Source of the DNA: Rhizobium sp. P38BS-XIX
GTDB lineage: Bacteria > Pseudomonadota > Alphaproteobacteria > Rhizobiales > Rhizobiaceae
DNA: 64,000 nt
NCBI RefSeq assembly: GCF_012641435.1
Contig: NZ_JABAIJ010000005.1
Coordinates: forward strand, 310,001 to 374,000
Direction: 5' to 3'
Shown piece by piece: positions 59,506-64,000 of this stretch (its first letter is position 1; every line of letters begins with the position of its first letter). The translations under genes and the position numbers were made by a program. The notes under the pieces were generated by a model. It was not told the DNA's origin. It ran no database searches and worked only from the letters and a program-made list of their open reading frames with translations.

Positions 59506-60449
59506 GCTTTGCGGCCCAGCTCGATCAGATGCTGGATCGAGATCGACCCGACCGGCATCTTGCGCTCGTCTTCGACAGTTGCCTCGTTTGCGCCCTGCCA
59601 AATCAGTTCAGCCAGGGCATCGCGCAGGTTGAGGGTCTGCGGCAGGCTGTAGCCGATGCCGGGCCGCGGCGGCTGCATGCTCTCCTTCAGCGGCAGCAGC
59701 GACATCAGCTTCAAGGCGCGGTCGGAGGTGCCGGTCAGCTGCTGCACGAAGGGATCGGCCGGTTCGGTCAGGATCTTCTCAGGTTCGGAACATTGCAAAA
59801 GCTTGCCGCCGCTCATGACGGCGATCTTGTTGCCGAGATGGAAAGCTTCGTCCATGTCGTGCGTGACGAGGATGACGGTCGTGCCGAACTGCTTCTGGAT
59901 GGCGAGCAGATCGTCCTGAGCCTTGCCGCGGATGACGGGGTCGAGCGCCCCGAAGGGCTCGTCCATCAACAGCACTTCAGGCTCCGCAGCAAGGGCGCGG
60001 GCGACCCCGACGCGCTGCTGCTGACCACCGGAAAGCTGGTTCGGATATTTGCCGGCAAAGCTGGCGGGATCCAGGTGGAAGAGATTTAGCAGTTCTTCGA
60101 CACGCCGGTCGATGCGTGCCTTTTCCCAACCGAGCAGCTCGGGGACCGTTGCGATGTTCTGCGCGACCGTGCGATGCGGAAACAGCCCATGACCTTGAAT
60201 GGCATAGCCGATGCGGCGACGAAGCTCGGTTGCCTGCACGCTCATGATGTCCTCGCCGCCAACGAAGATCTGACCCTTGGAGATCGGTACCAACCGGTTG
60301 ATCATCCGCATCAGCGTCGATTTGCCGGAGCCGGACGTACCCACGATGACGGTGATGGTGCCCTTCTCCATGCTCATGCTGACGTCGTCGACCACGGTGG
60401 CGTTGCCATAGCGCTTTGTCACGCCATTAAGCTCGATCATGTTGGTCAT
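59502..60449 (-). CDS. Osmoprotectant ABC transporter ATPase, YehX/ProV-type
   Basis: This 315-residue ABC ATPase has Walker A GTSGSGKST (about residues 37-45), signature LSGGQQQRVGVARAL, Walker B VLLMDEPFGALDP and the switch His VTHDMDEA. The C-terminal 70 residues extend beyond the core and are of the YehX/OpuCA kind, but lack two full CBS repeats. It is coupled by overlaps to the permease genes on both sides. Confidence 0.93.
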   Translation of the reverse strand: MTNMIELNGVTKRYGNATVVDDVSMSMEKGTITVIVGTSGSGKSTLMRMINRLVPISKGQIFVGGEDIMSVQATELRRRIGYAIQGHGLFPHRTVAQNIATVPELLGWEKARIDRRVEELLNLFHLDPASFAGKYPNQLSGGQQQRVGVARALAAEPEVLLMDEPFGALDPVIRGKAQDDLLAIQKQFGTTVILVTHDMDEAFHLGNKIAVMSGGKLLQCSEPEKILTEPADPFVQQLTGTSDRALKLMSLLPLKESMQPPRPGIGYSLPQTLNLRDALAELIWQGANEATVEDERKMPVGSISIQHLIELGRKA

Positions 60450-61612
60450 GCGTGTTGTCCCCGGATGCTATCGATGACCGCATCGAGGATGACGGCCGAT
60501 GAGAAGGCGAGAAAGACCGTCGGCACGGCGCCGAGCAGCACGAGATCATTGGCCGTCTGGCCGATGCCTTGGAAGATGAACAGGCCGAACCCGCCACCGC
60601 CGATCAGCGCCGCCACGGTGACGAGGCCGATCGCCTGCACCAGCACGATGCGGATGCCGGTAAGGATGATGGGAAAGGCAAGCGGCAAGTCGATACCGGT
60701 CAGGATCTGCCGGCGCGTCAGTCCCATGCCGGCGGCGGAGTCGCGCACGGAAGGATCGACGCCGGCAAGTCCGACGACGGTGTTGGCGACGATCGGCAGC
60801 AGCGAGTAGATGACGAGCGCCACCAATGCCGGCGCCACGCCGATGCCCTGGATACCGATCGAGGCTGCGAAAGGCACATGGGCGGCGATGTAGCCGAGCG
60901 GCAGCATCAGGATGCCGAACAGCGCCAGGCTCGGGATGGTCTGCACGAGGCTGAGCGCTCGCAGCACGACGGCGCGAATGCGCGGCTGCCAATAACAGAA
61001 GATGCCGAGCGGCAGTGCGAGCACGATGGCGATGGCGACGGAGCCGAGCGAGAGGAACAGGTGACCAAGTGCCTCATGCCAGAACTTATCGGCATTGTTG
61101 GCGTATTCCTTCATAATGGAGAGATTGTCGAGCAGGCCGGAACGCAGGACGGCGGCTAGAAGGGCGGCATAGACCGCAAGGGCAGCGACCCTGAGCCATG
61201 GCGTCAGCCGCAGTTTCACCAGAGCATCCGAAATCATTAATCCGACGACGGCAAGCAGCGCCCAGAAAGCGCCGCCGGGCGTGATGCGCGCCACCGTACT
61301 CCCTGGCGGAGTGGCAGCTGTGGACACAACTCCAAGTGCGACGATCAGTGCGACGATCGTAAGCGTGGCGATGCCGAGACGGAGAACCTGATTTTTCAGA
61401 AAAGCCGCGGCAAGCGCCGCTGCCACGAGAAGGACGATCAACGTCAGCGCGGCAGGCTGGGCTATCAGCTGATCCAGAAGTTGCGGCTTGCCGGCGGCGA
61501 TGCGGTTTGCCTTGACGATGATGAAGGGCATCCAGGCTATCGCCAACGCGCCGCCCGCCACCAGCACCACTCCGAGACGGTCTGCAGGGTGGACCGTTTG
61601 TGCATCTTCCAT
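60446..61612 (-). CDS. Osmoprotectant ABC transporter permease, YehY-type
   Basis: This 388-residue permease is larger than its partner because of an N-terminal half with about four to five extra hydrophobic helices (residues about 15-175), then the standard BPD permease core with an EAA loop DSAAGMGLTRRQILTGIDLPLAFPII. This two-part layout is typical of YehY. The start at 61612 (MEDAQTV) is preferred; 61642 is possible. It lies 124 bases downstream of the binding-protein gene. Confidence 0.9.
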   Translation of the reverse strand: MEDAQTVHPADRLGVVLVAGGALAIAWMPFIIVKANRIAAGKPQLLDQLIAQPAALTLIVLLVAAALAAAFLKNQVLRLGIATLTIVALIVALGVVSTAATPPGSTVARITPGGAFWALLAVVGLMISDALVKLRLTPWLRVAALAVYAALLAAVLRSGLLDNLSIMKEYANNADKFWHEALGHLFLSLGSVAIAIVLALPLGIFCYWQPRIRAVVLRALSLVQTIPSLALFGILMLPLGYIAAHVPFAASIGIQGIGVAPALVALVIYSLLPIVANTVVGLAGVDPSVRDSAAGMGLTRRQILTGIDLPLAFPIILTGIRIVLVQAIGLVTVAALIGGGGFGLFIFQGIGQTANDLVLLGAVPTVFLAFSSAVILDAVIDSIRGQHA

Positions 61613-61735
61613 CAGGCAAGCTCCGTCAGCACATGAGCCCAAAATTCAAGGCGGGTTCGGACAAGATCATGCCCATTCGAGTGTCCCGCGGCTCCAGTCT
61701 ATCAAAATGGAGCCGTGAGAGCAGCGGTGAAAGGC

Positions 61736-62647
61736 TTACTTCAGGAAGCCGTTGTCCTTGAGGTAGGATTCGGCAACCGCCTTGGCCGGTTCGCCGTCGA
61801 CCTGGATGCGGCCGTTCAGCTTGCGCAGCACGTCGGCGGTCAAGCCCTTGAAGATCGGCGCGAGAACTTCCTCGATCTTCGGATTGGCCTTCAGCACGGC
61901 CTCGCGAATGATCGGGGTCGGCGCGTAGACCGGCTGGACGCTCTTGTCGTCATCAAGAACCGTCAGTTCGGCGGCCTCGATGGCGCCGTCGGTGCCGTAG
62001 ACCATGGCGGTGTTGACGCCGTTCGTCTGGTCGGCTGCGGCCTTGATCGTCGCTGCGGTGTCGCCGCCCGAGAGGACGACTTCCTGATCGGGCTTCATCT
62101 TGAAGCTGTAGGTGGTCTCGAAAGCGGGCAGAGCGGCCGGAGAGTTGACGAATTCCGAAGACGCCGCGAGCTTGACGGAGCCGCCGCCGGCAACCCACTT
62201 GCCGAAATCGGACATGGTCTTCAGCTTGGCCGGGCCGGCAACATCGCTGCGTACGGCGAGCGCCCAGGTGTTGTTGGCAGGCGAAGGCGTCAGCCAGACG
62301 ATCTTGTTGGCGTCGTAATCCAGCTTCTTGGCCAGATCATAGCCCTGCTGCAGGTTCTTCCAGGCGGCATCGTCTGCCTTGTTAAAGAAGAAGCCGGCAT
62401 TGCCGGTATACTCGGCATAGATGTCGATCTCGCCTGCGGTGATCGCCTTGCGCACGACCGGCGTGGTGCCGAGTGCGATACGATCCTGTGCCTTGATGCC
62501 ATTGGCATTCAGCGCCGCCAGGATGATGTTGCCGAGCAGTGTGCCTTCGGTATCGATCTTGGAGGAGACGACGACGACGTCTGCGGCGCTGGCGCCGCTG
62601 GCGAGGAAGGCCGTCAGCGTGGCGGCAAGTGCTAGCTTCTTAAGCAT
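61736..62647 (-). CDS. osmF: Osmoprotectant-binding protein OsmF/YehZ-like
   Basis: This 303-residue OpuAC-type periplasmic binding protein has signal peptide MLKKLALAATLTAFLASGASA. The mature part shows the family pattern KIDTEGTLLGNIIL, ALGTTPVVRKAITAGEIDIYAEYTGN and VYAPTPIIREAVL. It is the first gene of the osmoprotectant operon. A divergent LysR-type gene begins 420 bases away and may control it, although this is inference. Confidence 0.92.
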   Translation of the reverse strand: MLKKLALAATLTAFLASGASAADVVVVSSKIDTEGTLLGNIILAALNANGIKAQDRIALGTTPVVRKAITAGEIDIYAEYTGNAGFFFNKADDAAWKNLQQGYDLAKKLDYDANKIVWLTPSPANNTWALAVRSDVAGPAKLKTMSDFGKWVAGGGSVKLAASSEFVNSPAALPAFETTYSFKMKPDQEVVLSGGDTAATIKAAADQTNGVNTAMVYGTDGAIEAAELTVLDDDKSVQPVYAPTPIIREAVLKANPKIEEVLAPIFKGLTADVLRKLNGRIQVDGEPAKAVAESYLKDNGFLK

Positions 62648-63068
62648 GATGTTTCCCTTTGTACCCCGTTAAAAACTTGTTTTGCCAGCCCGTGCCGCCG
62701 TCCAGGCGCCGTTCGGACACGCAATCTTCGAGCGGGCTTGCGGCCCACAGGCGAATTCGACGCTGCTTCAGGCCTCGGGCGTGCATCGAGGAAAAGTCGA
62801 TGCAACCATAAGTCCCGTCGCAGTCGCGCGATTATGACGAGCGTACTCGACATTCGCGCGAAATTGGATTTCTTTTTTCGGGGGCAAGTGCGTTTGTTTT
62901 TGTTCCCCTTACCCGTTTGCCGCTCTTCTGATCTCATTTCCTGGCCGGATCGGTTAGGCAGCGAAAGAAACGATAGCCGCCACCTGTATCCTTAGGGATA
63001 TCTTTTTTTCAGAACACGTCATATCGTCTTGGCATCGTTAACGCCGCCCACAAACTTGAAGGTGGGCG
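62648..63068. other. Long divergent intergenic region, osmF-like and LysR-type genes
   Basis: This is a 421-base gap with no coding frame that I can support. It should hold both promoters. A perfect 7-bp hairpin CGCCCAC/GTGGGCG (63045-63051 and 63062-63068) ends directly at the ATG of the LysR-type gene. A homopurine/pyrimidine T-rich stretch lies around 62871-62878 and 63003-63009. Nothing else is recognised. Confidence 0.6.
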
Positions 63069-64000
63069 ATGGGTAGGAAAGGGCTGGGTGTGTATCTCGG
63101 CGCATTGTTCATAGCCGACATGGTATTTTCCGTCGGCTCCATCAGGGAGACCGCGCGCCGGCTCTCATTCTCAGCCTCCACCGTCTCCAGCGCGCTCCGC
63201 CGGCTGGAAACGGAATTGGCCCTAAAGCTCGTGGAGCGCGCCTCTGGTGAACTCGCCACCCTTTTGGCCAGTTCCAAGATCCAGAAGGGCGTGCAGCCCA
63301 TTCTCGCCTCTATCCGTCAGCTGTCCACTCTGGTGAAAGAGCCGCCGGCGCCGCAGGATTATGATCAATGGGCCGCGCGCCTCCCATTGAAGATCGCCAC
63401 TATCGAGCGTTTCCTCGAAGTTGCAGACCAGGGCAGCATCAATCGTGCTGCCCGCCGCTTGCGATTGGGCCAGCCTCAACTTTCGTTGCAGATCGCCAAT
63501 CTCGAAGATCTGTTCGGTTGCCGCCTGTTTGCGCGGCAGGCACAAGGCTCGGTGCTGACGGAGGCCGGGCAGGAAGTTCATGCAATCCTCTTTGCCATCG
63601 CGCAGGCCTGGGACGAGATGAAAGCGGCGGCGGACGAGCGCTTTCAGCGGACAGCCCGGGCCGTCCGCATCGGCTCGATCATCCCGACTGGCTCCGAAAG
63701 CTGGGTCGCGCGCTCGCTCGCAAGCCTGGTGTCGCGTTGGAATATCGGCGGCAACCGCAACATGCTGTCGCTGATGCTGATGACGGCCGACGATTTGCGT
63801 GAGGCGCTTCGCTCCGGCCGCATTGATGTCGCCATCGTCGATTCCGTCTTCGGTCTCGATGCCTTCGAGCATATGGAGCTTGTCGCGACCGACATGGTGG
63901 CCATCGCGCCGCCCGACAGCACGGAGGAAACCCTGTCGGCGCTGGTCGAAAACCATCCGCTTTGCGTGCCGAGCCCGCGCACCGGCATCGGCAATGCCGC
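63069..64000 (+). CDS. LysR-type regulator with two tandem winged-helix domains (partial)
   Basis: The frame is open from ATG 63069 to the window edge (310 codons, no stop). Residues about 8-60 form one LysR-type HTH (SVGSIRETARRLSFSASTVSSALRRLE). Residues about 108-166 form a second (TIERFLEVADQGSINRAARRLRLGQPQLSLQIANLEDLFG, ending TEAGQEV). A LysR effector domain follows from about residue 198 (RAVRIGSIIPTGSE). Normal LysR proteins have one HTH and about 300 residues, so this one is larger and unusual. A hairpin abuts the start codon, and an in-frame TGA at 63057-63059 sets the 5' limit. It is divergent from the osmoprotectant operon. Confidence 0.88.
   Translation, partial: MGRKGLGVYLGALFIADMVFSVGSIRETARRLSFSASTVSSALRRLETELALKLVERASGELATLLASSKIQKGVQPILASIRQLSTLVKEPPAPQDYDQWAARLPLKIATIERFLEVADQGSINRAARRLRLGQPQLSLQIANLEDLFGCRLFARQAQGSVLTEAGQEVHAILFAIAQAWDEMKAAADERFQRTARAVRIGSIIPTGSESWVARSLASLVSRWNIGGNRNMLSLMLMTADDLREALRSGRIDVAIVDSVFGLDAFEHMELVATDMVAIAPPDSTEETLSALVENHPLCVPSPRTGIGNA

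Overview
The window looks like a chromosomal segment of a fast-growing rhizobium (genus Rhizobium or a close relative in Rhizobiaceae). GC content is high throughout. Several features point to this group: the praR-like/metK/trmB block, the linked dapD, dapE, argB, engB, yidC, rnpA and rpmH genes, an FrcBCAK fructose transporter operon, BA14K-like and LOG-like proteins, a RIME-type intergenic mosaic repeat, an alpha-r14-type small RNA and a ROSE-type RNA thermometer. I saw no rRNA operon, transposase, phage gene or CRISPR array. The species assignment is inference.

Layout. 1-4.4 kb: the end of a PraR/PhrR-type regulator, metK and trmB, a small heat-shock gene with a thermometer leader and a DUF1150 partner, and a nucleoside hydrolase. 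4.4-9.2 kb (minus strand): a dCache chemoreceptor, ribokinase and RmuC. 9.3-12.2 kb: def, fmt, truA and an ArsC-like gene, close-packed. 12.2-19.6 kb: lysine and arginine biosynthesis (dapE, dapD, argB) mixed with a LOG-family protein, an EF-hand protein, a HAD phosphatase and a PEP-mutase-like protein. 19.7-21.8 kb: an ECF sigma factor, its anti-sigma factor and a secreted fasciclin protein, then a RIME element. 21.8-27.1 kb: engB, an AraC/GyrI regulator, a secreted hydrolase, then yidC-rnpA-rpmH.

27.4-31.4 kb: a second chemoreceptor, a membrane histidine kinase and tRNA-Arg(ACG). Next to the tRNA is the only clearly degraded coding fragment, which hints at an old junction. 31.8-40 kb: an accessory set with MarR/DHA2 efflux, BA14K, SDR, a phospholipid-methyltransferase-like gene, TetR, an aldo/keto reductase, a small RNA with three anti-Shine-Dalgarno hairpins, and a DUF900 lipoprotein hydrolase. 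40-47 kb: a Ser/Cys proline-racemase-superfamily enzyme, a RbsD/FucU mutarotase with a ROK regulator, and the divergent frcBCAK operon.

47-55 kb: pyrC, a diguanylate cyclase, a TetR-controlled NmrA/DUF1772 pair, pyrE, fructokinase and pgi. Sugar uptake (frc), phosphorylation (frcK, PfkB kinase) and isomerisation (pgi) therefore lie within 12 kb. 55-64 kb: fadD with a striking palindromic operator, a PRC-barrel protein, small VOC and YCII proteins, a YehZYXW/OsmF-type osmoprotectant ABC operon, and at the edge a LysR-type regulator that carries two tandem winged-helix domains.

The best leads are the tandem-HTH LysR protein, the three-hairpin anti-SD RNA at 38.4-38.5 kb, the ROSE-like hairpin at 3.2 kb, the fadD operator and the Ser/Cys racemase-family enzyme. 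No wholly new multi-gene system is evident; most of the window is ordinary rhizobial chromosome.
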